A stretch of 64,000 nucleotides of DNA from NCBI RefSeq assembly GCF_900188225.1, contig NZ_FZOC01000004.1, positions 161,537 to 225,536 of the forward strand, in the 5' to 3' direction. The DNA comes from Humidesulfovibrio mexicanus. GTDB taxonomy: Bacteria > Desulfobacterota > Desulfovibrionia > Desulfovibrionales > Desulfovibrionaceae. The notes below the pieces were generated by a model that worked only from the letters and a program-made list of their open reading frames with translations, did no database searches and was not told the DNA's origin. Made by a program: the position numbers and the translations under genes. Below, in pieces: positions 25,489 through 33,767 of the stretch (position 1 is the stretch's first letter; every line of letters starts with the position of its first letter).

Positions 25489-26403
25489 CTACCAAATCAT
25501 GACGCCAAAATAGCTGGTAATGAACTTTGCGGAAACATACAGGAAATACAGGCCAAAAATAAGCTTCAGCGTTTGGGGCTTAAACTTCTTGATCACCGCA
25601 GCGCCAATCTGGGCGCCCACGATGGTGCCCGCGGCAAGCACCAGGCCTGCGCCCATGGCCACATAGCCCTGGGCCAGTTTGATTCCGCCTCCCACAATGG
25701 CCAAGGGAATCATGGTCGCCAGGGAGGTGCCCATGGTGACATACACGGGCGCGCCAAAGAGATAGATGAGTCCCGGCACCAGCGCATACCCGCCGCCCAG
25801 GCCCACAATGCCCGTCAAAAGGCCAATGATTGTCCCGAAAACGGCCATGCCGGCCCGGTGCTCGGGGATGGCATCGCCTTCCTTTTTGGGCATCGCGCCC
25901 AGGCCCAGGCCTTCCCGGCTCATGCGGAGCGCGGGCCACAAGAAGGCCAGGCCGAGAATAAGCCCGAGCAAGGCGACATGGCTGGTCAACAGGGTGAACA
26001 GCCAGGAACCGACCAAAACGCCAAGGATGCCGGACACGCCAAGCCAAAGGGTGGCCCGAACGTCCAAATTCTTGCGCACAAGGTGCGCATACCCGCCGGA
26101 AATGGCGGTGAAGATGACAGCGAAAAGGGTCGTCCCCACCGCCACGGGGGCTGGGTAGCCCATCCAAAAGTGGATGGCCGGCAGCATGACGCTGCACCCG
26201 CCGGTTCCGATGATGCCGCCCAAAACCCCGGCGACAAGGCCGATGCACGCCAAAGCCAATCCGCTTCCCGCTGTCACGCTGGGGAGGCCACCGCCTCCGC
26301 CGGAATCGGTGGCGAATGTCACGGCCGCGGCGGCGATGATACCCATGAGCAAAATGCCCGAGGGGATGAATTTACGCCAAGAGTTCTCACCTGTAGGCTG
26401 CAC
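25489..26403 (-). CDS. TauE/SafE-family sulfite/organosulfur permease
   Basis: A 304-residue protein with about eight membrane helices in two similar halves: GVLGGIIGTGGCSVMLPA near the N-terminus and GIVGLGGGYALVPGLIYLFG in the second half, the duplicated Gly-rich hallmark of TauE/SafE. The family moves sulfite, sulfoacetate or related anions. GTG 26403 has AAAGGAGG 6 bases upstream and puts the first helix near residue 15; a longer frame to 26559 is not supported. The 143 bases to the next gene could hold an internal promoter. Confidence 0.86.
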   Translation of the reverse strand: MQPTGENSWRKFIPSGILLMGIIAAAAVTFATDSGGGGGLPSVTAGSGLALACIGLVAGVLGGIIGTGGCSVMLPAIHFWMGYPAPVAVGTTLFAVIFTAISGGYAHLVRKNLDVRATLWLGVSGILGVLVGSWLFTLLTSHVALLGLILGLAFLWPALRMSREGLGLGAMPKKEGDAIPEHRAGMAVFGTIIGLLTGIVGLGGGYALVPGLIYLFGAPVYVTMGTSLATMIPLAIVGGGIKLAQGYVAMGAGLVLAAGTIVGAQIGAAVIKKFKPQTLKLIFGLYFLYVSAKFITSYFGVMIW

Positions 26404-26539
26404 TGCCTGCCTCCTTTGCAAGTGGTCACCCCGTGCCGTTTCCGTGCGGTCGCGAGGGGGCGCACAGTTGTATGTGGTCCAGACACAAACAGGAGCGGGC
26501 CAACATTCGTCCTGCTCCCAACATGTCATGAAGCGGGTG

Positions 26540-26773
26540 CTACTTCCCAAGCCACCCAAGCACTTCCGTTTTCGCCGGCACCCTGCCCGAGCATTTCACC
26601 TCGCCCTCCACCACCACGGCCGGAGTGGCGAACACTCCGAGCATGGCCATCTCCTGGAAGTCCGAGACCTTGACCACGCTGGCCTGAACCCCGGCCTCGG
26701 CCACGGCCTCGCGCACCAGTTTTTCCGTCTCGTGACACTTTGGGCAGCCCGGCCCCAGCACTTTGATCTCCAT
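26540..26773 (-). CDS. Redox-active disulfide mini-thioredoxin (CPKC)
   Basis: A 77-residue cytoplasmic protein with KVLGPGCPKCHETEKLV, the CXXC of the small thioredoxin/redox-active disulfide 2 family, and FATPAVVVEG with the cis-Pro. An extra Cys lies near KCSGR. These proteins often accompany arsP and DUF2703 genes and are thought to shuttle electrons or metalloids. ATG 26773 has an AGGAGG upstream. The TPR gene stops 24 bases upstream. Confidence 0.85.
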   Translation of the reverse strand: MEIKVLGPGCPKCHETEKLVREAVAEAGVQASVVKVSDFQEMAMLGVFATPAVVVEGEVKCSGRVPAKTEVLGWLGK

Positions 26774-26797
26774 GAATCCCTCCTGTTTCTTGGGCAA

Positions 26798-27424
26798 TCA
26801 GCTCTTTTTGAGTCCGTCCACAATGCCGCGCATACTCATGCCCTCCGGATTGCGCGCCTGGGGGTTGGCCGCGACGAGCCGCTCCCAGGCGTCCAGCGCG
26901 CCGACCCGGTCGCCCAGGTCGTGCAGCAGCACCACGCCCTTGTTGTAGAGGGCGTTCTGATGCACGGGATCCAGCTTGAGGGCCGCGTCGAAGGTCTCCA
27001 CCGCCAGTTTGGGCTCGCCCGCCTCGCGGTGCATGATGCCCAGGTCGGTCCAGACGTTGGCGCTTACCGACCCAAGGGCGATGGCCTTCTCGTAGGCGCG
27101 GATGGAATTTTTGGCCTGATGGGTGTCAAAGTACAGATTGCCCAGCTCGATCCAGGCCTGCTGGTCTCCAGGGCGGGAGGCCAGCGCCACCTCCAGTTCG
27201 CCGATGCGCGCCAGCTCCTCGGCGTGGTCATGCCCGTCCGCCGCCGGGGACTGCGCCGCCGGGGCCTGCGCGACAGGAGCCTGCGCGGCGGCCTGCTGCG
27301 CCTGCGGCTGGCCCGCATGGCGCAGCCCCATGGCCATGCTGCCGATGAAAAAGCCCACGGCCAGCGCGGCCACAATGCCGCCGATGAACTCGCCCTTGCT
27401 GAACGTCCGCGCCTTCTTGACCAT
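26798..27424 (-). CDS. Membrane-anchored TPR protein
   Basis: A 208-residue protein with one N-terminal helix (GGIVAALAVGFFIGSMAMG, residues 15-33), an Ala/Gln/Pro-rich linker with HDHAEE, and three or four TPR units (AWIELGNLYFDTHQAKNSIRAY, VWTDLGIMHREAGEPKLAV, ALYNKGVVLLHDLGDRVGAL). It resembles the CcmH/NrfG TPR part of cytochrome c maturation. It may scaffold the redox proteins encoded beside it; no enzymatic motif is visible. Confidence 0.82.
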   Translation of the reverse strand: MVKKARTFSKGEFIGGIVAALAVGFFIGSMAMGLRHAGQPQAQQAAAQAPVAQAPAAQSPAADGHDHAEELARIGELEVALASRPGDQQAWIELGNLYFDTHQAKNSIRAYEKAIALGSVSANVWTDLGIMHREAGEPKLAVETFDAALKLDPVHQNALYNKGVVLLHDLGDRVGALDAWERLVAANPQARNPEGMSMRGIVDGLKKS

Positions 27425-27484
27425 GCCGTGTCTCTCCGTTGCGCCCCGCGCAGGGCGGGGGAATTCCAGTGTCGGCGCAGGCGC

Positions 27485-27874
27485 TTATCGCCCGGCCAAA
27501 ATGCGTTCCGCCTCGGCCAGCCCGGCGCGCACGATGAACTCCGCAGGCAGAGCCTCGTACACGCGGCCCTCCAGGCGCAGGGCGCGGCAGTCCGTCGCCG
27601 CGCCAAGCAGCTCGCCGCAGGAGGGGCAACCGTTCATAAGCACCTCGGCCCCAAGGATGTCCTCCAGGGCGCGGCCGTTCAGGAACACGCGGTTGCTTTC
27701 GGCCACGGCAAAGGGCGCCACGGCCTTCTCCTCCAGCCGCACGGCGATGCCGCGCGGGGCCAGCTGCCGATCCAGTTCGGCGGCGGCCTCGCGCACGGAC
27801 CTGCCCGTGTCGCCGCAACGCTCGCAGGTGCCGCCGCCGACAGTCAGGCGCTGCCACACAATTTCCAACCGCAC
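27485..27874 (-). CDS. DUF2703-like Cys-motif protein
   Basis: A 129-residue protein. It begins LEIVWQRL and has GGTCERCGDTGRSVREAAAEL, the layout of DUF2703, with a second Cys pair in NGCPSCGELLG. The two CXXC motifs suggest metal or metalloid binding or dithiol chemistry. Start is GTG 27874 with AGGAG 7 bases upstream. DUF2703 genes commonly occur with arsP and mini-thioredoxins. No tested function is known to me. Confidence 0.8.
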   Translation of the reverse strand: MRLEIVWQRLTVGGGTCERCGDTGRSVREAAAELDRQLAPRGIAVRLEEKAVAPFAVAESNRVFLNGRALEDILGAEVLMNGCPSCGELLGAATDCRALRLEGRVYEALPAEFIVRAGLAEAERILAGR

Positions 27875-27883
27875 GCCAGACTC

Positions 27884-29041
27884 CTAGAGGATCGCGTTGA
27901 ACAGGAAGCCCACCAGCAAAATGCCTGCGCCCACCACTCCGGCGAACACCGCGATGAGCCTGGGCCTGAGCACCTTGCGCAAGATGACCATCTCCGGCAG
28001 GGACAAGGCGATGACGGCCATCATGAAGGCCAGCACCGTGCCCAGGGCCGCGCCCTTGCCGAGCAAGGCCTGGACCACGGGAATCATGCCCGCGGCGTTG
28101 GAATACATGGGAATGCCCAGCAATACGGCAGCGGGCACGCTCCACCAGGCTTCACGGCCCATGATGGCGGCCAGCGCGCCCTCGGGCACATAGCCGTGGA
28201 TGCCCGCGCCCACCGCGATGCCGCCCACCACCCAAGGCCACACGCGGCCCACGATGTCGCGCACGGCGCGCGCGCCCGCGTCCAGGCGCGCGGCCCAGGT
28301 GAGCTCCGGGGCGCCGTCCGCGCCGGTGTCCACGCGCACCTTGGTCACCCAGTCCTCCAGGTGCCGCTCCATGCCCAGCCTGCCGATGACGAAGCCGGAA
28401 ACAATGGCCACAACCAGGCCGGTGCCCATGTACAGGGCCGCCACCTTCCAGCCCAGCAACCCGTACAGCAGCACCACGGCGACCTCGTTGACCATGGGCG
28501 CGGCCACAAGGAAGGAGAAGGTGACGCCCAGCGGCACCCCCGCCCCCAGAAAGCCGATGAACAGCGGCACGGCCGAGCAGGAGCAGAAGGGCGTGACGAT
28601 GCCGAGCAGGGCAGCCATGACGTTGCCCACGGCCTCGCTTCTGCCCGCCAGGATGCGCCGCGTGCGCTCCGGGGTGAAGAAGCTGCGCAGAATGCCCACG
28701 CCAAAGACCACCAGCGCCAGCAGCATGAGCACCTTGGGCGTGTCGTAGAAGAAAAACTCCACGCTTGCGCCCAGGTGGCTCGCAGGGTCCAGCCCAAGCA
28801 GCCCTTCCGTGAGGAAGCGGGCGGCGCTTGCCAGCATTCCATATACATTCCACCAAATGATGAGCGCGGCGGCAAGCAGACCCAACTTGCCCGGCAGCGT
28901 GGCGGGCGGGGCAAGGGCCTCGGCCACGCGGCGCTGGCGCTCCGCTTCGCGGGCCTTGCGGGCCTGCTCGCGATCAGCGCGCGCAGGGTCCGCTTTGCAG
29001 CCGCATGGGGCCATGTCCAGTGGCTTCAATTCCTTCATCAT
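27884..29041 (-). CDS. arsP: ArsP-type permease (organoarsenical efflux family)
   Basis: A 385-residue protein with about eight to ten helices. The diagnostic motif is TPFCSCSAVPLFIGFLGAGVPLG followed by FLVAAPMVNEVA, and later GIPMYSNAAGMIPVVQALLGKG, as in the ArsP/DUF318 permeases that expel trivalent methylated and aromatic arsenicals. A cytoplasmic leader of about 50 residues holds a CGC pair (APCGCKAD). ATG 29041 overlaps the arsC stop by 4 bases, and the DUF2703-like gene follows 9 bases on. Confidence 0.9.
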   Translation of the reverse strand: MMKELKPLDMAPCGCKADPARADREQARKAREAERQRRVAEALAPPATLPGKLGLLAAALIIWWNVYGMLASAARFLTEGLLGLDPASHLGASVEFFFYDTPKVLMLLALVVFGVGILRSFFTPERTRRILAGRSEAVGNVMAALLGIVTPFCSCSAVPLFIGFLGAGVPLGVTFSFLVAAPMVNEVAVVLLYGLLGWKVAALYMGTGLVVAIVSGFVIGRLGMERHLEDWVTKVRVDTGADGAPELTWAARLDAGARAVRDIVGRVWPWVVGGIAVGAGIHGYVPEGALAAIMGREAWWSVPAAVLLGIPMYSNAAGMIPVVQALLGKGAALGTVLAFMMAVIALSLPEMVILRKVLRPRLIAVFAGVVGAGILLVGFLFNAIL

Positions 29042-29490
29042 CCCCTCCCGGAAACCCAGGCCCGTATGGCGGCCTCAATGTCGTCGCGCACGGCGCGCGT
29101 CCTGGCCAGCCGTTCCGCCTCCGGACCGTCCATGGCGCCGGGATCGTCAAAACTCCAGCGTTCGGTTACGGCCACGCCCGGCACAAAGGGGCAGCGCCCC
29201 GCGGCCTTGCTGCACACGGTGATCACCGCGTCAAAGGTCTCGCCGCGCGCGGCCAGTTCGGCCACGGCCTCCCCCACCAGCTTGGAGCGCTTGGCCGAAA
29301 TGTCGATGCCGCGCTCGGCCATGACGGCCACGGCCAGCGGATTCACGGGCGCGGGCTCAAGCCCGGCGCTGTGGGCCTCAAAGCGGTCCCCGGCCAAATG
29401 ATCCAGCAGGGCCTCGGCCATCTGGCTGCGCGCGGAGTTCTGCCCGCACACGAAAAGAACGCGCGTCTTGCGCATCGCATCCGGCGTCAT
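29038..29490 (-). CDS. arsC: Arsenate reductase, thioredoxin-coupled type (promoter-proximal copy)
   Basis: A 150-residue protein with P-loop VCGQNSARSQMAEALL and relay Cys in TVCSKAAGRCP. It differs in many positions from the copy at 21365-21802, for example GQNSA against SRNAG. Its ATG overlaps the arsR stop (ATGA), so it is translated with the regulator. AAGGAG is upstream; an alternative ATG lies at 29475. It reduces arsenate to arsenite for export. Confidence 0.88.
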   Translation of the reverse strand: MTPDAMRKTRVLFVCGQNSARSQMAEALLDHLAGDRFEAHSAGLEPAPVNPLAVAVMAERGIDISAKRSKLVGEAVAELAARGETFDAVITVCSKAAGRCPFVPGVAVTERWSFDDPGAMDGPEAERLARTRAVRDDIEAAIRAWVSGRG

Positions 29491-29855
29491 GGGCGCAGCT
29501 CCTTTTCTCTCGCGCAGGGCGTGCCGCCACAGGCGGATTCCTTGGCCAGCGCCGCGCGCAGCCGCGCCACCGCGGGGTCGTTCTCCAGCCAGCCGGAAAG
29601 CTGGGCCAGCATGGCCCCGGCGTACGGATTGGAAGCCCCGGAGACCACGCGATAATGGACCCAGGAACCCACCTTGCGGGCGTCCACAAGTCCGGCATCG
29701 GCCAGCACCTTCATGTGCCGCGACACCGTGGGCTGCGCCAGGCCAAGGGCGCGCATGATCTCGCAGGCGCACAGCTCCCGCGCGCCCAGAAGCTTCAGCA
29801 CCGCCACCCTGCCCGGATCGGACAAGGCCTTCATCACCCGTACAAATTGTTCCAT
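29487..29855 (-). CDS. arsR: ArsR-family metalloid-responsive repressor
   Basis: A 122-residue winged-helix protein. It has the N-terminal VMKALSDPGRVAVLKLL, the ELCACEIMRALGLAQPTVSRHMKVL helix-turn-helix, and the metal-site CxC in ELCACE. As(III) binding to such Cys releases the repressor from DNA. GGAGG precedes ATG 29855. It leads the arsenic run and presumably represses its own promoter at 29881-29909. A longer frame to 29993 is rejected because it runs over the promoter. Confidence 0.93.
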   Translation of the reverse strand: MEQFVRVMKALSDPGRVAVLKLLGARELCACEIMRALGLAQPTVSRHMKVLADAGLVDARKVGSWVHYRVVSGASNPYAGAMLAQLSGWLENDPAVARLRAALAKESACGGTPCAREKELRP

Positions 29856-29874
29856 GCGGCCTCCGTCTCTTTGT

Positions 29875-29909
29875 GACATTGCAATATTGCTATATGTCGA
29901 TGATGTCAA
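29875..29909 (-). promoter_or_regulatory. arsR promoter with palindromic operator over the -10 box
   Basis: On the minus strand TTGACA (29909-29904), a 17-base spacer and TATTGC (29886-29881) form the promoter. A perfect palindrome GCAATATTGC (29881-29890) covers the -10, flanked by an outer imperfect pair GACAT/ATGTC (29875-29879 and 29894-29898), a suitable ArsR dimer site. Confidence 0.6.
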
Positions 29910-30053
29910 GAGGGGAACTGGGCCACAACGCCGCAACCGGTGGCACATCGCCTTTTTCTGACGCGTGGTTGCCCCATGGACGAAAATGTGCAAGGTTGCA
30001 TATGCGTGTTTCCGTGCCGCAAGGCCAAACTACCAAACGTCCGGGGAGCGCAC

Positions 30054-33000
30054 ATGCGAGAGTTCGTTCAACTGTTGCGCCAAGGCGGGGAGACGGTGCT
30101 CGCCGGCCTTGCCGCGCACGCGCGCGAACAGGGACGCGACAAAGGCGGCGCGACGCCGGACCAGGACGCGTTGGCCCTGGTGGCGCGGGGCTGCATGGCC
30201 GCGCTGATTCGGGAGGCGGCAGAGCAGTCCGGCAAAGCCCCCGATCGTTGGCGGCCCGGTCTCGACCTCGAATCCGAAAGCTTCGCCCTTGAGCACGCCG
30301 CCCGCCACAAAAAACGCGGTGGAGATATGGAGACGCTGCTGGGCCTGCTGGGCGCGCTCCGCGAGGGCTGTCTCGATCTCGTCGACGACAATGCGCTTCC
30401 GCCCGGCTCCCAACGCCAGGCCGTCCGCTTCATCGAACGCTTCTTCGGCGGACTTGCCACGACCATGAGCATGGCCGTTGCCGCCGGGGACGGAGCGGCC
30501 GATTTGGAGGATCTGCGCGGCCGCCTGCGCGAAACCATCGCCCTGAACCGCCTGTCGCAGGCGCTGAATCGCGAAACAGCCTCCAAGCCCGAGTTGCTTC
30601 AAAGCGTGGCCGACGCGCTGCCCGAATGCTGGGACCTCGCCCAGGGCCTTCATGCCCGCATCCTGTTCAACGGCGCAGCGTACCTGGGCGGCGGCGACAA
30701 TGGCGACCCGTGCCCGGCGTTTTTGGAGGAACCGCTCACCGTGCTTGGGCAGGCGCGCGGACATGTCCGCCTGTGCTCCACGCACGCGGAGCACACCTTC
30801 CACCCGGACGATGCGCCCATGCTGGCCGCCGTGGCCCGGCAGTTGGAACACGTGCTGGAGACCCGCATCTCCACCCGGCTGCTGCGCTGTTCCGAGCGGC
30901 AGTTCAGGGAATTCTTCGACGGCGCGGCAGACGCCATCTTCATTCATGACGAGAATGGCCATGTGCTTGACGCCAACCGCAGCGCGAACATCTGGCTCAA
31001 CCTGCCGGAATGCGGACTGCCCGACCTGAACCTTTTGGACAGCCTGGCCGAAGGTGAGCGCCAAAACGCGGCCGCGCGCTTTCAAAACGCCCTGCGGGGC
31101 GAACCGGAGCTTTTTCAGGCCACCCTCATACGGCGCGACGGCTTCGCCATCCCTGTGGAACTGCTCTGCCAGGCCCAGGAATTCCAGGGCAGTCCGGCCC
31201 TCATCACCACGGGCCGCAACATTGCCGAGCGCCTGCGCGACCAGCGGGAAATTGAGCGCAGGCTTGAGGCCGAGGCCCTGGTCTCGGCCATTTCCGGCAG
31301 GCTCATCAACTCCGGCGAAGCGGGCATGGCCCGAGCCGTGGAGGAGTCGCTGAACGACCTGTGCCGCCACCTGGACATGGCCCGAGCCGGGGTGTTCCTG
31401 CTGGAACCGTCCGGGCGCGCGTTGCGCCTGGCCTACCAGTGGCGCGGCCACGGCCTGGAGCCGCTGCCCGAACCCCTGCGCCGCCTGAACCGAAGCAGGG
31501 CTCCCTGGCTCTGGGAACGCATCGCCGCGCTGGAGACGGCGGTCATCCGCGACACCGGGCACATGCCCCCGGCTGCGGCCAGGGAAAAGAGCCTGCTTGA
31601 GGCGGCGGGCATGGCCTGCGCAGCCGCCGTGCCCATGGTGGCGGATGGCAGGCTGCTGGGCCTGCTGGTGGTGGCCGATGCCAGCCCCGCAGAAGGCTCC
31701 AGACTGGCCGGGCGGCGGGAGCTGGAGCAGGCCGCGCTGCTTTTCGCCATCGCCATAGAGCGACAGCGCGCCGATGCGGCCCTGCGCCGCAGCGAGAGCC
31801 TGTCCCGCGCCATCCTCGACGCCCTGCCCGCCAATCTCTGCGTGCTGGACAAGAAGGGGCGGCTCACCATGGTCAACAAAGCCTGGGCCGTCACCGGCCC
31901 GGAGAGCACCCCCCTGGGCGGGGACGGCAAGCGCCTGGGCCTTGGCGGCAACTACCTGGAGGCCTGCCGCGCCGCGGCCGACAATCCCCACGCCACCCAG
32001 GCCCTGGAGGGCATCGCGGCGGTGCTGACCCGCCGCGCCCCGACCTTCCGCATGGAATATCCCGGCCGCTGGCGCGGCGAACTGCGCTGGTTCGTGCTCC
32101 AGGCCTCGCCCCTGGCCAGGGGAACCTCCGGGGCGGTGGTGTCCCACCGCGACATCACCGAACAGATGCGCGCCATCATGAAGCTCAAGGAGAGCGAGGA
32201 ACGCTTCCGCATCATCGTGGAGACCGCCCAGGAAGCCGTGATCATGATCGATGCGGGCGAAATCGTCACCTATGCCAACCCCAGAGCCGCGGACCTCTTC
32301 GGCCGGTCGGCGATGGAACTCGTCCGAAGCCCGCTGGCGGAGATTCTGGACCCGGCAGACGCCCGGCTGCTGGAGCAGAAGCTCAAGCGCCGCAGGCAGG
32401 GCCTGTCCGACCAGTACGAACTGCGCTTCCGCCATAAGGACGGCCGCCGCGTCTGGACGATGATCAACGCCTCGCCCCTGCGCGGGCCGAACGGCGCATA
32501 CGCGGGCTCCATCGGCATGATCACCGACATCTCCGACCGGGTGCGCGCCGAGGCCAGGCTGCGCCGCAACGAGGCCCGCTACCGCACCCTGGTGGAATCC
32601 ATGCACGAGGGGCTTGTCATGGCCCGGCGCAGCGGGATGGCGACCTACGCCAACGACAGCTTCTGCGCCATGCTGGGCCGCAAGCGCGTCGACCTGGTGG
32701 GCAAGCCCCTGGCCGACTTCGCCGCCCCGCAGGACCGGCGGCGGCTGATGACCATGTTCGCCATGGCCGCCGGACGGGACAAGCAGGAGGAGATCATCTG
32801 GGAGCACGCCGACGGCAGGCACATCTACACCCTGGTTTCGCCCACGGCCTACGCCGACGAGGACGGCCGGGAGGCCGGATTCTTCGCCGTGGTCACCGAC
32901 ACCACCGAGCGCAAGAACCTGGAGAGCCAGCTTTTGCACTCCCAGAAGCTGGAAGCCATCGGCCAGCTGGCCGCGGGCATCGCCCACGAGATCAACACCC

Positions 33001-33761
33001 CGGCCCAATACGTGGGCAACAACGTCCAGTTCATCAAGGGCGCCTTCCTGGACCTGCTCGCCGTGGTCGAAAGCGCGCGGGCCCTGGCCTCCAAAGCCAA
33101 GAAGGAATGCCCGAAGCTGGAGGACATCAAGGCCCTGGAGCGGATCATGGCCGAGCGCGACGTGGACTACCTGGCCGAAGAGGTGCCCGGCGCCATCGCC
33201 CAAACGCTTGAGGGGGTGGAGCGCATCAACACCATCGTGCGCTCGGTGAAGCAGTTCGCCCACCCCGGCGCGTCCGCCATGGCCCCGGCGGATCTCAACG
33301 AATCCATGCAGAGCACGGCCACGGTGTCGCGCAACGAGTGGAAATACGTGGCCGAGCTTGCGCTGGACCTGGACCCGGCCCTGCCGTATGTGGTGTGCAT
33401 GATCGGAGAGATCAACCAAGTGGTGCTCAACCTCATCATCAACGCCGCCCACGCCATAGCCGACGCCAAGAAGGCCGACCCCGAGCGGCAGGGGCGCATT
33501 ACCCTGTCCACTCGGCTGGCCCCGCCCTGGGCCGAAATCCGTGTTGGCGACACCGGCACCGGCATTCCGCCGGAGGTGCAGCGCAAGATTTTCGACCCCT
33601 TCTTCACCACCAAGGAGGTGGGCCGCGGCACGGGCCAGGGGCTCACCATCTCCCGCAGCATTGTGGTGGAAAAGCACAAGGGCCAGCTGTTTTTCGAGAC
33701 ACGGCCCGGGGAGGGAACCACCTTTGTGGTGCGCCTGCCCCTGGCCCAGGCAAGCGGGTGA
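30054..33761 (+). CDS. Hybrid-less multi-PAS/GAF sensor histidine kinase
   Basis: A 1,235-residue soluble kinase with no membrane helix. In order: an N-terminal helical region; a GAF-like part at about 164-270; a PAS at about 284-390; a GAF at about 409-560; PAS domains at about 580, 712 and 840; then the kinase core. The H-box AAGIAHEINTPAQYVGNN has phospho-His978, followed by the N-box VVLNLIINAAHAI, G1 VGDTGTGIPPEV, the F-box IFDPFFTTK and G2 GRGTGQGLTI. There is no receiver domain of its own; three response regulators follow within 2.5 kb. ATG 30054 has GGGGAG 6 bases upstream; 29976 is a possible longer start. Confidence 0.92.
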   Translation: MREFVQLLRQGGETVLAGLAAHAREQGRDKGGATPDQDALALVARGCMAALIREAAEQSGKAPDRWRPGLDLESESFALEHAARHKKRGGDMETLLGLLGALREGCLDLVDDNALPPGSQRQAVRFIERFFGGLATTMSMAVAAGDGAADLEDLRGRLRETIALNRLSQALNRETASKPELLQSVADALPECWDLAQGLHARILFNGAAYLGGGDNGDPCPAFLEEPLTVLGQARGHVRLCSTHAEHTFHPDDAPMLAAVARQLEHVLETRISTRLLRCSERQFREFFDGAADAIFIHDENGHVLDANRSANIWLNLPECGLPDLNLLDSLAEGERQNAAARFQNALRGEPELFQATLIRRDGFAIPVELLCQAQEFQGSPALITTGRNIAERLRDQREIERRLEAEALVSAISGRLINSGEAGMARAVEESLNDLCRHLDMARAGVFLLEPSGRALRLAYQWRGHGLEPLPEPLRRLNRSRAPWLWERIAALETAVIRDTGHMPPAAAREKSLLEAAGMACAAAVPMVADGRLLGLLVVADASPAEGSRLAGRRELEQAALLFAIAIERQRADAALRRSESLSRAILDALPANLCVLDKKGRLTMVNKAWAVTGPESTPLGGDGKRLGLGGNYLEACRAAADNPHATQALEGIAAVLTRRAPTFRMEYPGRWRGELRWFVLQASPLARGTSGAVVSHRDITEQMRAIMKLKESEERFRIIVETAQEAVIMIDAGEIVTYANPRAADLFGRSAMELVRSPLAEILDPADARLLEQKLKRRRQGLSDQYELRFRHKDGRRVWTMINASPLRGPNGAYAGSIGMITDISDRVRAEARLRRNEARYRTLVESMHEGLVMARRSGMATYANDSFCAMLGRKRVDLVGKPLADFAAPQDRRRLMTMFAMAAGRDKQEEIIWEHADGRHIYTLVSPTAYADEDGREAGFFAVVTDTTERKNLESQLLHSQKLEAIGQLAAGIAHEINTPAQYVGNNVQFIKGAFLDLLAVVESARALASKAKKECPKLEDIKALERIMAERDVDYLAEEVPGAIAQTLEGVERINTIVRSVKQFAHPGASAMAPADLNESMQSTATVSRNEWKYVAELALDLDPALPYVVCMIGEINQVVLNLIINAAHAIADAKKADPERQGRITLSTRLAPPWAEIRVGDTGTGIPPEVQRKIFDPFFTTKEVGRGTGQGLTISRSIVVEKHKGQLFFETRPGEGTTFVVRLPLAQASG

Positions 33762-33767
33762 CGCACG

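Noticed and set aside
30054-33761. Possibility that the kinase carries its own receiver or phosphotransfer domain
   Set aside because: The protein ends within the ATPase domain (VVRLPLAQASG); no receiver motif follows.
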